In this document: one piece after another, positions 36,352 to 44,428 of the stretch
Layout of the letters: each line of letters starts with the position of its first letter
Numbering within the stretch: position 1 is the stretch's first letter
Assembly: GCA_965218715.1 (NCBI GenBank)
Contig: CBDCLY010000014.1
Location: 1 to 64,000 of the forward strand
Length of the DNA stretch: 64,000 nucleotides
Source of the DNA: CBDCLY01 sp965218715
Lineage (GTDB): Bacteria > Bacteroidota > Bacteroidia > Flavobacteriales_E > Vicingaceae
Reading direction: 5' to 3'
The notes under the pieces: model-generated
Database searches by the model: none
Seen by the model: the letters and a program-made list of their open reading frames with translations, nothing else
What the model was told of the DNA's origin: nothing
Program-made: the position numbers and the translations under genes

Positions 36352-36780
36352 TTAATCGATTGAGTCCTCAAAGCCTAGTATTGCCGATCGCATTTCATCG
36401 CTAACCGCACATGATCTACCTGATACCGGCTCTATGCAAACGATTACTTGCCTTGCCTTTGCAACCTTTCTGAACTCATTTTTCCCTGAATACATGATGC
36501 TTTCGAAATCAAAGCTTTTTGTTCCAATTTTAACTATTCTAGTTTCTATCTTAATGGCTTCTTGAAACCGAACAGGGGAGAAGAAGTCTATTTCTACTCT
36601 TGCCACCACAAAATTGAAAGCATCAATAGTAGTAAGTTGATTAAAAACGGATTGACAATAATCTATTCTTGCTTCCTCTAAATAATTTAAATACCTGGCA
36701 TTATTCACATGGTGAAGCGCATCAAAATCCATGAATCGAGTTGCGATTTTTATTTTATGATTGAAGATTGCTTGAGCCAT
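36352..36780 (-). CDS. Acyl-CoA thioesterase, 4-hydroxybenzoyl-CoA thioesterase-like hotdog
   Basis: A 142-residue hotdog-fold enzyme. The motif MDFDALHHVNNARYLNYLEEA (active-site Asp followed by HVNNARY) is the signature of the YbgC/4HBT group, which hydrolyse acyl-CoA thioesters. The next strands (NFVVARVEIDFFSPVRF) also fit. Substrate range cannot be predicted. ATG 36780 was chosen over TTG 36798 because a perfect -7 box on this strand (36796-36803) covers the TTG. It is divergently transcribed from the SPFH operon across a 64-bp gap. Confidence 0.88.
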   Translation of the reverse strand: MAQAIFNHKIKIATRFMDFDALHHVNNARYLNYLEEARIDYCQSVFNQLTTIDAFNFVVARVEIDFFSPVRFQEAIKIETRIVKIGTKSFDFESIMYSGKNEFRKVAKARQVIVCIEPVSGRSCAVSDEMRSAILGFEDSID

Positions 36781-36795
36781 TGTGTTTGTTTTATC

Positions 36796-36803
36796 CAAAA
36801 TTA
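36796..36803 (-). promoter_or_regulatory. Candidate -7 element for the thioesterase gene
   Basis: Reading the minus strand, TAATTTTG matches TAnnTTTG and ends 16 bp before ATG 36780. No TTG lies at a suitable upstream distance, so support is partial. Confidence 0.4.
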
Positions 36804-36844
36804 ATGTTTATCATTGTGATATCATTTTAATATCAAAATAAATT

Positions 36845-37693
36845 ATGGAAAAAGTAATAAAACCCAAATCAGGATACACCATGCTCTTTGTAGTGTTTAT
36901 CGTTATTGCATTTAGCTTATTTGGCATGATAGGCATGAGAAGCCCATTCTTTGGTCTATTGTTATTGTTAGGAATCTTTCTTTGCATAGGATTCTTTTTT
37001 GTTTACCCTAATGGATCTCGGGTGATGACTCTTTTTGGGGAGTATAAAGGAACAGTAAAGGAAAATGGATTTTATTGGGTCAACCCTTTTTTCGTTAGAA
37101 AGAAAATTTCATTGCGAGCTAGGAACTTTGATAGTGAACGTTTAAAGGTAAATGACAAATTGGGAAATCCCATTAACATTAGTGTTATTCTGGTGTGGAA
37201 GGTTAAAGAAACGTATAAGGCTGCTTTTGATGTAGATGTTTATGAAAATTTTGTTCGTGTTCAAACGGATGCAGCCGTTAGAAAATTGGCTGGTATGTAT
37301 GCTTATGATAATTTTGACGATGACGAATCTGAAGTTACTTTAAGAAGTGGGATGATAGAAATTAATGACAACATGGAGCAGGAGGTATCTGAACGATTAA
37401 ATATAGCTGGAATTGAAGTGTTGGAAGCAAGAATAGGCTATTTAGCTTATGCTTCTGAAATTGCTAGTGCCATGTTAAGAAGACAACAAGCAACTGCAAT
37501 TGTTGCAGCTAGAATGAAAATTGTCGAGGGTGCTGTTTGGATGGTAGAAGAAGCCATAACTCAATTGGGCAAGAGGAATATCATTGAATTAGACGAAGAT
37601 AAAAAAGCAGCAATGGTAAGTAATCTGATGACTGTCTTATGTGCAGACAAGGATGCTTCTCCTGTTATCAATACTGGAACATTAAATCAATAG
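36845..37693 (+). CDS. SPFH/Band 7 domain membrane protein
   Basis: A 282-residue protein with two N-terminal hydrophobic segments (about residues 10-55) followed by an SPFH/Band 7 domain: PNGSRVMTLFGEYKGTVKE, then RARNFDSERLKVNDKLGNPI and LVWKVKETYKAAFDV. A C-terminal helical region is rich in Ala, Glu and Arg (EIASAMLRRQQATAIVAARM), as in prohibitin-like proteins. Members oligomerise into membrane microdomain scaffolds. Two tiny genes (a DUF4177-like and an Arc-type protein) follow within 10 bp; this trio recurs in Bacteroidota, from memory, and suggests a joint function. Confidence 0.9.
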   Translation: MEKVIKPKSGYTMLFVVFIVIAFSLFGMIGMRSPFFGLLLLLGIFLCIGFFFVYPNGSRVMTLFGEYKGTVKENGFYWVNPFFVRKKISLRARNFDSERLKVNDKLGNPINISVILVWKVKETYKAAFDVDVYENFVRVQTDAAVRKLAGMYAYDNFDDDESEVTLRSGMIEINDNMEQEVSERLNIAGIEVLEARIGYLAYASEIASAMLRRQQATAIVAARMKIVEGAVWMVEEAITQLGKRNIIELDEDKKAAMVSNLMTVLCADKDASPVINTGTLNQ

Positions 37694-37694
37694 T

Positions 37695-37847
37695 ATGAGA
37701 AGGTACAAAATTCTAAAAAAAGGACTTTTTGAGTCGACAACTAATTTTGAAGAACGTTTAAATGGAATGTGTCTTGAAGGGTGGAAGGCAGTATCAATAA
37801 GTTCACCACAAGGCAATCAGATAATCGTTCTATTAGAAAAAGCGTAA
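37695..37847 (+). CDS. Small DUF4177-like protein
   Basis: A 50-residue ORF starting MRRYKILKKGLFESTTNFEE and containing LNGMCLEGWKAVSIS, the pattern (YK-x-L...LN.....GW..V) of the DUF4177 family. It starts 1 bp after the SPFH stop and ends 6 bp before the Arc-type gene. The beginning and end are tightly fixed by neighbours, which makes a real gene likely despite its size. Function is unknown; in this order it may bind the SPFH scaffold or regulate it. Confidence 0.75.
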   Translation: MRRYKILKKGLFESTTNFEERLNGMCLEGWKAVSISSPQGNQIIVLLEKA

Positions 37848-37853
37848 TCGATT

Positions 37854-38012
37854 ATGTCGAAAAAGAAAGCATTTGCTTTAAGGCTAAATCCTGAGGTATT
37901 ATCGGCTGTTGAGAAGTGGGCTGCTGATGAATTTAGGAGTAGTAATGGACAATTAGAATGGATCATTGTTCAGGCTCTAAAAAAAGAAGGCAGGTGGAAG
38001 AAGAAATCTTAG
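37854..38012 (+). CDS. Arc-type ribbon-helix-helix protein
   Basis: A 52-residue protein: MSKKKAFALRLNPEVLSAVE gives the beta strand (FALRL) and first helix of a ribbon-helix-helix fold. The second helix is EWIIVQALKKEGRW, preceded by DEFRSSNGQ, which is characteristic of Arc-like proteins. As a dimer it should bind DNA and may repress its own operon; direct evidence is lacking. It is the third gene of the SPFH trio. Its stop overlaps the stop of the convergent threonine dehydratase gene by 4 bp. Confidence 0.8.
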   Translation: MSKKKAFALRLNPEVLSAVEKWAADEFRSSNGQLEWIIVQALKKEGRWKKKS

Positions 38013-38959
38013 ATTGATTCAAAAAAAGAGTCAAGGTCTACATTTCCTCCAGTTAGAATGAGTCCTACCTTTTTACCAATATAGGATTCTTTGTTTCTTA
38101 AAAGGGCCGCCAATGGAACAGCCGACGAAGGTTCAATGACTATTTTTAATCTTTCCCAGATCAATTGCATTGCTTTCTTTATTTCATCATCATTTGCTAA
38201 TAATATCGACGAAACATTGTCTCTAATAATAGGGTAGGTGATGGATCCTAATGAAGTAATTAGTCCATCTGCAATTGTATTGCTTTCTGTTAATGGGACT
38301 AGTTTTCCTTCTTTAAGACTTCTATAAGCATCGTCTGCACCTTCAGGTTCTCCCGCTATTACTTGGCAACTTGGTGAAAAGAAATTTCTCGCTAAGGAGG
38401 AGCCAGCTAACAAACCACCTCCTCCAACCGGGCATAGAAGCACATCTAATTCATTTAACTCTTCAAATAATTCCATCGCACATGTAGATTGACCACAAAT
38501 TATTGTTTCATCATTGAAAGGAGGGATAAATTTTGCACCAGTTTCCCTTTGCAATTCTTTTGTCATACTTTCTCTGGCCTCTAATGTTGGTTTGCAAAAA
38601 TAAATTTTGCCTCCCAATTCATAAACTCCCTTTATTTTAATCTTTGGAGCGGTTTCGGGCATTACGATATAAGACGGGATATTTAATAGTTTAGCAGCCA
38701 TAGAAATTGCCTGAGCATGATTCCCAGATGAATGGCAAAGCAAACCATCTTTTCTTTCTTCTGCGCTCAAACTTAAAGCCGCATTCATTGCTCCTCTTAT
38801 CTTGAATGCTCCAATTTTTTGAAAATTCTCACACTTAAAAAATAGTTCACAACCCGCAATTTTATTGATAGAATCTGAAGTAAGAATTGGAGTTCTTATG
38901 ACATGATCTCTAATTTTTTCTTTGGCCAATAGAAGATCATTTTTACTTATACTACTCAT
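38009..38959 (-). CDS. PLP-dependent threonine/serine ammonia-lyase
   Basis: A 316-residue fold-type II PLP enzyme. The Schiff-base lysine is in CENFQKIGAFKIRGAMNAAL, the substrate-binding loop is SSGNHAQA and the phosphate-binding loop VGGGGLLAG; LTGGNVDLD lies near the end. There is no C-terminal ACT regulatory domain, so this is the short, catabolic type of threonine dehydratase or a serine racemase/dehydratase; sequence alone cannot separate them. It is the last gene of a four-gene run (purK, purE, outer membrane protein, this gene) and overlaps the preceding gene by 4 bp. Confidence 0.88.
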   Translation of the reverse strand: MSSISKNDLLLAKEKIRDHVIRTPILTSDSINKIAGCELFFKCENFQKIGAFKIRGAMNAALSLSAEERKDGLLCHSSGNHAQAISMAAKLLNIPSYIVMPETAPKIKIKGVYELGGKIYFCKPTLEARESMTKELQRETGAKFIPPFNDETIICGQSTCAMELFEELNELDVLLCPVGGGGLLAGSSLARNFFSPSCQVIAGEPEGADDAYRSLKEGKLVPLTESNTIADGLITSLGSITYPIIRDNVSSILLANDDEIKKAMQLIWERLKIVIEPSSAVPLAALLRNKESYIGKKVGLILTGGNVDLDSFFESI

Positions 38960-39726
38960 CTGTTTACAGCTTTATCATCATCTAAAAATCGGTAAGCTAT
39001 CCCGAAATTAATTGTTAAAACCTCATAGCTTAAAGTAATCTCATTTTTCGATTGAAAACCATTTTCTACAACTAGCTGATCAAATTTATCTTGAAACAAT
39101 AGGTAGCTTGTATTGGCCATAAAATCAAGGTATTCATTCATGTGAACCCTAACACCCATGCCAATCCCAAGCCCAAGACTATTTTTATTTATGCTTTGGT
39201 ATCTTAAATAATAGGGTGATTGATTTTGGATTTCAGTTCCTTCAAATTGTATTGTAGGGATGTGAAAGTTAGCATACCCAAGCATGAACTTTAAATCCAT
39301 GTCAGCAACATTATTCATCTTGCTGACTAGTAATCCGACTAATATTCCATTCAATTGGTAATCACCTGCAGTCCTTGAGTTGATTCGAACAGATGAGAAA
39401 TTTAAATTTTGCTCTATATTGGCAATTGATACCTCATTTTTTGTCCGAAAATAACTAAGGCTTACCCCAAGGGTTTTTCCAATTCTAAACCCAGCATCTA
39501 ATGCATTAAGATTACTACCTGCCTTAGCATAAGCTGAATTACCGAATTCTTCATTATGAGCAGAAAAACTTCCCATCGGTCTTGAAAATCCTCCACTTAT
39601 TCCTATGTAGATCCTTTGATAATAGTGATTCGTATCTGAATTGGCTAAATCTGGCTCTAAAGCTTGTGCAGTACTGATTTGGTTGAAAAAGCAAATACTA
39701 AAAATAAATGCTAATGTTTTAGGCAT
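38956..39726 (-). CDS. Outer-membrane beta-barrel-like protein
   Basis: A 256-residue exported protein. From ATG 39726 it starts with a clear signal peptide (MPKTLAFIFSICFFNQISTA). The mature chain alternates polar and aromatic residues in beta-strand patterns (LGVSLSYFRTKNEVSI, LGLGIGMGVRVHMNEYLDFM) and ends in a terminal strand before a short tail, as in small Bacteroidota porin-family barrels. A start at 39741 would add five residues before the signal peptide and is less likely. It overlaps the end of purE by 8 bp and the start of the ammonia-lyase by 4 bp. Function is unknown. Confidence 0.75.
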   Translation of the reverse strand: MPKTLAFIFSICFFNQISTAQALEPDLANSDTNHYYQRIYIGISGGFSRPMGSFSAHNEEFGNSAYAKAGSNLNALDAGFRIGKTLGVSLSYFRTKNEVSIANIEQNLNFSSVRINSRTAGDYQLNGILVGLLVSKMNNVADMDLKFMLGYANFHIPTIQFEGTEIQNQSPYYLRYQSINKNSLGLGIGMGVRVHMNEYLDFMANTSYLLFQDKFDQLVVENGFQSKNEITLSYEVLTINFGIAYRFLDDDKAVNR

Positions 39727-40210
39727 TGCGCAGTTCCTCATTCATGTTGTCTACTTTAGCCTCCAAATCCTTTTTGTATTGATCTAATCTAGTTGCCAAA
39801 GATGCATCAGAAAGTGCAATGATTTGAGTGGCTAAAATGGCCGCATTTTTTGCACCATCTAGAGCTACAGTAGCTACAGGAACCCCACCTGGCATTTGCA
39901 GAATAGAAAGTACAGAATCCCAGCCATCTATAGAATTACTAGATTTAACAGGAACGCCAATCACCGGCAATCGAGTTGAAGCTGCTACCATTCCTGGTAA
40001 ATGTGCAGCACCACCTGCTCCTGCGATAATTACTTGAAGGCCCCTTTCAACCGCTGTTTTGGCGTATGTTAACATTTTTTCTGGTGTTCGATGTGCTGAA
40101 ACAATTTCAACTTCATGTTCTACATTAAACTCCTTTAAACAATCAATTGCTGCCTGCATCACTTTTAAATCAGAGATACTGCCCATAATTATTCCAATTT
40201 TTACGCTCAT
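39719..40210 (-). CDS. purE: N5-carboxyaminoimidazole ribonucleotide mutase
   Basis: A 163-residue PurE class I mutase that moves the carboxylate from N5-CAIR to give CAIR in purine synthesis. The motif KIGIIMGSISDLKVMQAA near the start holds the GSxSD phosphate-binding loop, followed by VEIVSAHRTPEKM with the catalytic His, and GAGGAAHLPGMVAA. ATG 40210 gives the standard MSVKIGIIMGS start; an upstream ATG at 40228 would overlap purK. It lies 7 bp after purK, the partner making N5-CAIR. Confidence 0.96.
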   Translation of the reverse strand: MSVKIGIIMGSISDLKVMQAAIDCLKEFNVEHEVEIVSAHRTPEKMLTYAKTAVERGLQVIIAGAGGAAHLPGMVAASTRLPVIGVPVKSSNSIDGWDSVLSILQMPGGVPVATVALDGAKNAAILATQIIALSDASLATRLDQYKKDLEAKVDNMNEELRNA

Positions 40211-40217
40211 ATCGATT

Positions 40218-41366
40218 CTATTTGGCATTAACTTTAATGCTGTTTTTAATATAAATTGCTTCTTTTTTTGCTGCCTCTAGGTCTTCGTTTAGAATGGTAA
40301 TGTGTCCCATCTTTCTAAATGATTTCACTTCGTTTTTTCCATACAAATGCGGAAATACATTTGATCTTCCTAATGCTTTATCCAAACCTTCGTAATTGGC
40401 AATCCCCTTAGAACCCTCTTCCCCTAACAAATTAATCATCACTGCAGGACTCGTAATGCTAGTATCACCTAAAGGTAAATTAAGAATTGCCCTCAAGTGC
40501 TGAGCAAATTGAGAGGTAACATTTGCTTCTATACTATGATGTCCACTATTATGCGGTCTAGGTGCTATTTCATTAACCAACAATTGACCAGTTTTAGAAA
40601 GGAAAAACTCAACTGCCAACAAACCAACCATGTCAAGTTTGGTTATGATATCCTTCGCATAAGAATAAGCCTTTTCTTCAATTTCTATTGATACTGAAGC
40701 CGGTGAAAACAAGTATTCTACCATATTAGCCTTGGGGTTGAATGCCAATTCTACCAATGGAAAATGACGAACTTCTCCTGACTCATTTCTCGCAATTATT
40801 ACCGATAGTTCCTTGTCTAAATTAACGGCTTCTTCTAAAACACTTGCTTTGTCAAAAGCTTTTTCAACAGCTGTTTTATCATCTATTTTTTGAACGCCAT
40901 AACCATCATATCCCGAAGTTCTTAGCTTTTGAAAAACTGGGAAATTTAATAGTGAGAATCTTATTTCAGTTTTTCCTTTTATTGTTTCATAGGCTGAGCT
41001 TGGGATGTTGTTAACCTTATAAAATTCCTTTTGCAAACCTTTGTCTTGGATAATCTTGAGCACCTTCGGTTGTGGAAATACTTTTACTCCCTCTTTTTCC
41101 AGTTGAAGTAGTGCATCAGAGTTAACATCCTCAAATTCAATACTTACAACATCTTTATCTTTTCCAAACTGGTAAACGGTGTCAAAGTCTTTAAAGTCGC
41201 CCACTACAAAATCGGGGCTTAATGAACTACACGGTGCGTTTGGAGAAGGGTCTAATACAGAAATATGAAGATTTAAATTATAAGCTTCTTGCAATGACAT
41301 TCTTCCTAGTTGTCCACCACCTAACATTCCTATTTTAAAGGATGATGCATGTATGTTCTTGGCCAT
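40218..41366 (-). CDS. purK: N5-carboxyaminoimidazole ribonucleotide synthase
   Basis: A 382-residue ATP-grasp enzyme that carboxylates AIR to N5-CAIR with bicarbonate and ATP. It opens with the PurK signature KIGMLGGGQLGRM, followed by VLDPSPNAPCSSLS and EFEDVN. The ATP-grasp core includes KLRTSGYDGYGVQ, and the family block NEIAPRPHNSGHHSIEA is intact. It is the first gene of the run purK-purE-OMP-ammonia-lyase, with a -7 promoter box 24 bp upstream of its ATG. Confidence 0.97.
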   Translation of the reverse strand: MAKNIHASSFKIGMLGGGQLGRMSLQEAYNLNLHISVLDPSPNAPCSSLSPDFVVGDFKDFDTVYQFGKDKDVVSIEFEDVNSDALLQLEKEGVKVFPQPKVLKIIQDKGLQKEFYKVNNIPSSAYETIKGKTEIRFSLLNFPVFQKLRTSGYDGYGVQKIDDKTAVEKAFDKASVLEEAVNLDKELSVIIARNESGEVRHFPLVELAFNPKANMVEYLFSPASVSIEIEEKAYSYAKDIITKLDMVGLLAVEFFLSKTGQLLVNEIAPRPHNSGHHSIEANVTSQFAQHLRAILNLPLGDTSITSPAVMINLLGEEGSKGIANYEGLDKALGRSNVFPHLYGKNEVKSFRKMGHITILNEDLEAAKKEAIYIKNSIKVNAK

Positions 41367-41389
41367 ATTCGATCTTATTCTTAAGACTG

Positions 41390-41397
41390 CAAAGATA
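41390..41397 (-). promoter_or_regulatory. Candidate -7 promoter element for purK-purE
   Basis: On the minus strand TATCTTTG matches TAnnTTTG and ends 24 bp before the purK ATG. The nearest upstream TTG (41423-41425) is 25 bp away, slightly longer than the 21 bp seen at the two best promoters here. Confidence 0.45.
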
Positions 41398-41485
41398 AAC
41401 CGAATTGTTAAGATTATTGATTCAATTTAAGATTGTAATGCTTGATTATTGATTAATTTGGCCCACCTAATCATCACTCGAAATT

Positions 41486-42619
41486 TTGAAACGATTAAAA
41501 ATACACGATAAGGTATTTGAGCCTTATATTTCTGCAGAAGCAATTGACCAAGCAATTTCAAGAATTGCAACACAAATCCATCAAAGATACATTGGCAAAA
41601 AACCAATCTTTATTGGCGTTCTTAATGGTTGCTTCTTTTTTGCAGCAGATTTGCTCAAAAAAATTGATTTTGATTGTGAAATATCCTTTGTTAAAGTAGC
41701 TTCATATCAAGGCACACAAAGCACGGGAAACGTTCGTCAACTTTTAGGTTTAGACCAAAGCATCAAGGATAGACATGTTATTATTTTAGAAGATATTGTA
41801 GATACTGGCAATACTATTGAGTCTGTAACTGAAATCATCCAAACCATGGGGGCCAAGTCTGTTGCTGTTGCCACACTTCTTTTTAAACCTGAGGTTTATA
41901 GCAAAGACCTTGAAATTGATTACATTGCATTGGAAATAAAGCCAGATTTTGTCGTTGGCTATGGCCTAGATTATGATGGATTTGGTAGGAATATTAATGA
42001 GTTGTACGTGCTCTCTCCGGAGCAAAGCATGAAAAATGATAAAAGCATGTTAAATATTGTACTTTTTGGACCTCCAGGTGCTGGTAAAGGCACACAAGCT
42101 GAGGGATTGAAAGATAAATTTCAATTGACACATCTTTCTACTGGTGATATCTTACGTAACGAAATTCAACAAAACTCTGACTTAGGCTTGAAAGCAAAAT
42201 CCTTTATGGATAAAGGAGAATTGGTTCCAGATGAAGTGGTTATCGATATGATCGAAAACTGTTTAAAGAACAATGAATCTGGAAATGGTTTCATCTTCGA
42301 TGGTTTTCCAAGAACAACTGAGCAGGCACAAGCACTTGATAATTTATTAAGGTCTCATGGAACAGAAATAGACACCATGCTAAGCCTCGAAGTTGATGAT
42401 GAAGAATTAGTTGCAAGAATTATTAATAGAGGAAGAGAATCTGGCAGAGAAGATGATAAAAATGAATCTGTCATATTCAATCGTATCATTACATACAATA
42501 AGAAAACTAAACCCTTAAAACAATATTACGGAGAGCAAGGGAAGTATCAATCAATCAATGGAATTGGTTCTGTAGATGAAGTTTTTAATCGATTGATTGA
42601 AGAAATAGAAAACAATTAG
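41486..42619 (+). CDS. Fused hypoxanthine phosphoribosyltransferase-adenylate kinase
   Basis: A 377-residue two-domain purine enzyme in one continuous frame. Residues 1-180 are an HPRT: VASYQGTQSTGNV, then the PRPP loop LEDIVDTGNTIE (about 101-112) and FVVGYGLDYDGFGRNI. Residues 190-377 are adenylate kinase: the P-loop FGPPGAGKGTQAEG, LSTGDILRNEI, FDGFPRTTEQA, and a short lid (GRESGREDD). The joining linker is only about ten residues (SPEQSMKNDKS). Salvage of hypoxanthine/guanine and AMP-ADP balance would thus be covalently linked. The gene is read from TTG 41486; no ATG is available before the first strand. In many Bacteroidota hpt, adk and obg are neighbouring genes, and obgE is just downstream here. 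Both active sites look complete. Confidence 0.93.
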   Translation: MKRLKIHDKVFEPYISAEAIDQAISRIATQIHQRYIGKKPIFIGVLNGCFFFAADLLKKIDFDCEISFVKVASYQGTQSTGNVRQLLGLDQSIKDRHVIILEDIVDTGNTIESVTEIIQTMGAKSVAVATLLFKPEVYSKDLEIDYIALEIKPDFVVGYGLDYDGFGRNINELYVLSPEQSMKNDKSMLNIVLFGPPGAGKGTQAEGLKDKFQLTHLSTGDILRNEIQQNSDLGLKAKSFMDKGELVPDEVVIDMIENCLKNNESGNGFIFDGFPRTTEQAQALDNLLRSHGTEIDTMLSLEVDDEELVARIINRGRESGREDDKNESVIFNRIITYNKKTKPLKQYYGEQGKYQSINGIGSVDEVFNRLIEEIENN

Positions 42620-44280
42620 ATTCTTATTCCAGCCATTAGAATATCATCAATTTGCTCTTCACCATTCATCCAAGATCGAATGGCTTGTTCCACTATAGCG
42701 CCTTGTTCTTTCATTTCTAAATGAGAAATTTTATTGATCATTTCTGAAACATTTTTCGTCATGAATTTTTTGCCTTTTGGACCTCCAAATTGATCGGGGT
42801 ATCCATCAGAAAATAAATACATACAATCTCCTGGCTTAGCTTGAATTCTGGTTGTTGCGAATTCTTTGTTTTTTAAGGAATGTCCACCGATAGCGAACTT
42901 ATTTCCCTTAATCACTTTTAATTCACCTTCCTGAACAAAATAGAGTGGTCGCATCGCCCCTGAATATTGAATCTCATTTGTTTTCTTATTCCAAGAAATA
43001 ATTCCCAATTCCATTCCATCCTTACTGTTTTTGTCATTCCCATTTTGATTCAATGCCTGAATCACTCGTTTATCCAAATCGCGCAATACTTCCCCTAAAT
43101 CTAAGTCCTTGGTGTCATTAAATATTTCATTCAATTGGGTGTAACCAATAATTGACATAAAAGCTCCAGGAACTCCATGGCCAGTACAATCTACTATGGC
43201 TAGGCTTACAAAATCACCACTTGTGTTGAACCAGTAAAAATCTCCACTTACAATGTCCTTGGGAGCGTAATAAATAAAGCAATCTTTCAAATGAGCATTC
43301 ACTTTTCTTTGGGGGGGAAGAATTGAGGCTTGTATCCGTTTTGCATAATTAATACTCTCAGTAATTTCCTTGTGTTGATTTGCTACCAAGTCCATTTTCT
43401 TTCTCAACTCTGCAGTTCTATCATCAACTTTGTTTTCTAAAGTCACATTAAGAAATTGCAATTCTTTATTGGCTTGGTCTAGGTCTCGTAAACTTCTAAA
43501 CAAGGCTTCCTCTGCATTTTTCTTGGCGGTAACATCTTTAATGATGCCTTGAAACCCAAGAATAGATTTTTGAGACCCATATATCACAATTGTATTCAAT
43601 ATGCAGGTTAAAACAGTTTGTTGGTCCTTTTTAATCAGCTTGATTTCATAATCTTCTATTTCACCATGTTCATTCAGCTCTTGGATCAATGCAATACGAT
43701 CATTTGGGTTTTCATAAAGGTCACTGACCTTTAATGATTTAATATCGCTTTCTTCATATCCGAATAATGAAAGACCAGAGGGGTTAATGTCAATAAATTC
43801 ACCCTCAATAGTTGACATATAAATGGCATCTTTTGATCTTAAAAAGAGATCACGGTATTTCTCTTCTGTGCTCTGAATCTTTCGCTCTGCTCTTTTCCTT
43901 TCTATGGCATATAAGATTGAGCGCTTTAAGGTGGCTTCAGTTATTTCATCTTCAATTAAATAATCCTGGGCACCATGATGAACCGCGCTTTTTCCAATAA
44001 TATCTTCATGCTGACTAGTTAATACTAAAACTGGCGTTTCTTTGCAATGCTCCTTTAAATTGGTAAAAGTTTCTACACCAAAACTATCCTCTAGGAAAAG
44101 ATTCAATAGGATGATGTCAACTTTAGTCGATTCTAATGCTGTAACAGCAGATTCTAGATTCTTCTCATGCCTAACATGATAGTCTTCAGTTTCTGAATTG
44201 TTAAGAAATTTGCAGATTGATTGAGCTTCCTCATTATTACTTTCAATTAATAAGATGTTGACGTTGCGAAAAAGTTCCAA
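42616..44280 (-). CDS. Pseudo-receiver/PAS/SpoIIE PP2C phosphatase
   Basis: A 554-residue soluble signalling protein. Residues 5-120 form a CheY-like receiver whose acidic residues are gone: the phosphoacceptor position reads IILLNLFLED (Asn for Asp), the metal-binding pair is ESNN, and the conserved Lys is Glu in DYLIEDE. A PAS domain follows (about 130-255, KDAIYMSTIEGEFIDINPSG), then a coiled coil (about 255-315) and a SpoIIE-type phosphatase (about 320-554, PKDIVSGDFYW, DCTGHGVPGAFM, FSDGYPDQFGG, QIDDILMAGI). The phosphatase looks active, so control by phosphorylation is unlikely; PAS ligands or protein contacts should set activity (inference). It is convergent with the HPRT-ADK gene, sharing a 4-bp stop overlap. 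Confidence 0.9.
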   Translation of the reverse strand: MELFRNVNILLIESNNEEAQSICKFLNNSETEDYHVRHEKNLESAVTALESTKVDIILLNLFLEDSFGVETFTNLKEHCKETPVLVLTSQHEDIIGKSAVHHGAQDYLIEDEITEATLKRSILYAIERKRAERKIQSTEEKYRDLFLRSKDAIYMSTIEGEFIDINPSGLSLFGYEESDIKSLKVSDLYENPNDRIALIQELNEHGEIEDYEIKLIKKDQQTVLTCILNTIVIYGSQKSILGFQGIIKDVTAKKNAEEALFRSLRDLDQANKELQFLNVTLENKVDDRTAELRKKMDLVANQHKEITESINYAKRIQASILPPQRKVNAHLKDCFIYYAPKDIVSGDFYWFNTSGDFVSLAIVDCTGHGVPGAFMSIIGYTQLNEIFNDTKDLDLGEVLRDLDKRVIQALNQNGNDKNSKDGMELGIISWNKKTNEIQYSGAMRPLYFVQEGELKVIKGNKFAIGGHSLKNKEFATTRIQAKPGDCMYLFSDGYPDQFGGPKGKKFMTKNVSEMINKISHLEMKEQGAIVEQAIRSWMNGEEQIDDILMAGIRI

Positions 44281-44323
44281 ATTTGAAATGCTTGGTTTTA
44301 TGCCTAAATACTGGCTTATGGTT

Positions 44324-44331
44324 CAAATATA
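44324..44331 (-). promoter_or_regulatory. Candidate -7 element for the PAS/SpoIIE gene
   Basis: Minus-strand TATATTTG fits TAnnTTTG and ends 44 bp before ATG 44280. No TTG at the expected distance was found. Confidence 0.3.
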
Positions 44332-44428
44332 AATTTAACTATTAAATACGGCATCTAATTTATCTTCTTAATTTCTTTTACTTTAAGTGATATTCTAGCT
44401 TTATTAAATATTTTTACCAAAATTTTTT

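Noticed and set aside
37854..38012. Antitoxin of a toxin-antitoxin module (ribbon-helix-helix protein)
   Set aside because: No toxin gene is adjacent; the partners are an SPFH protein and a DUF4177-like protein.
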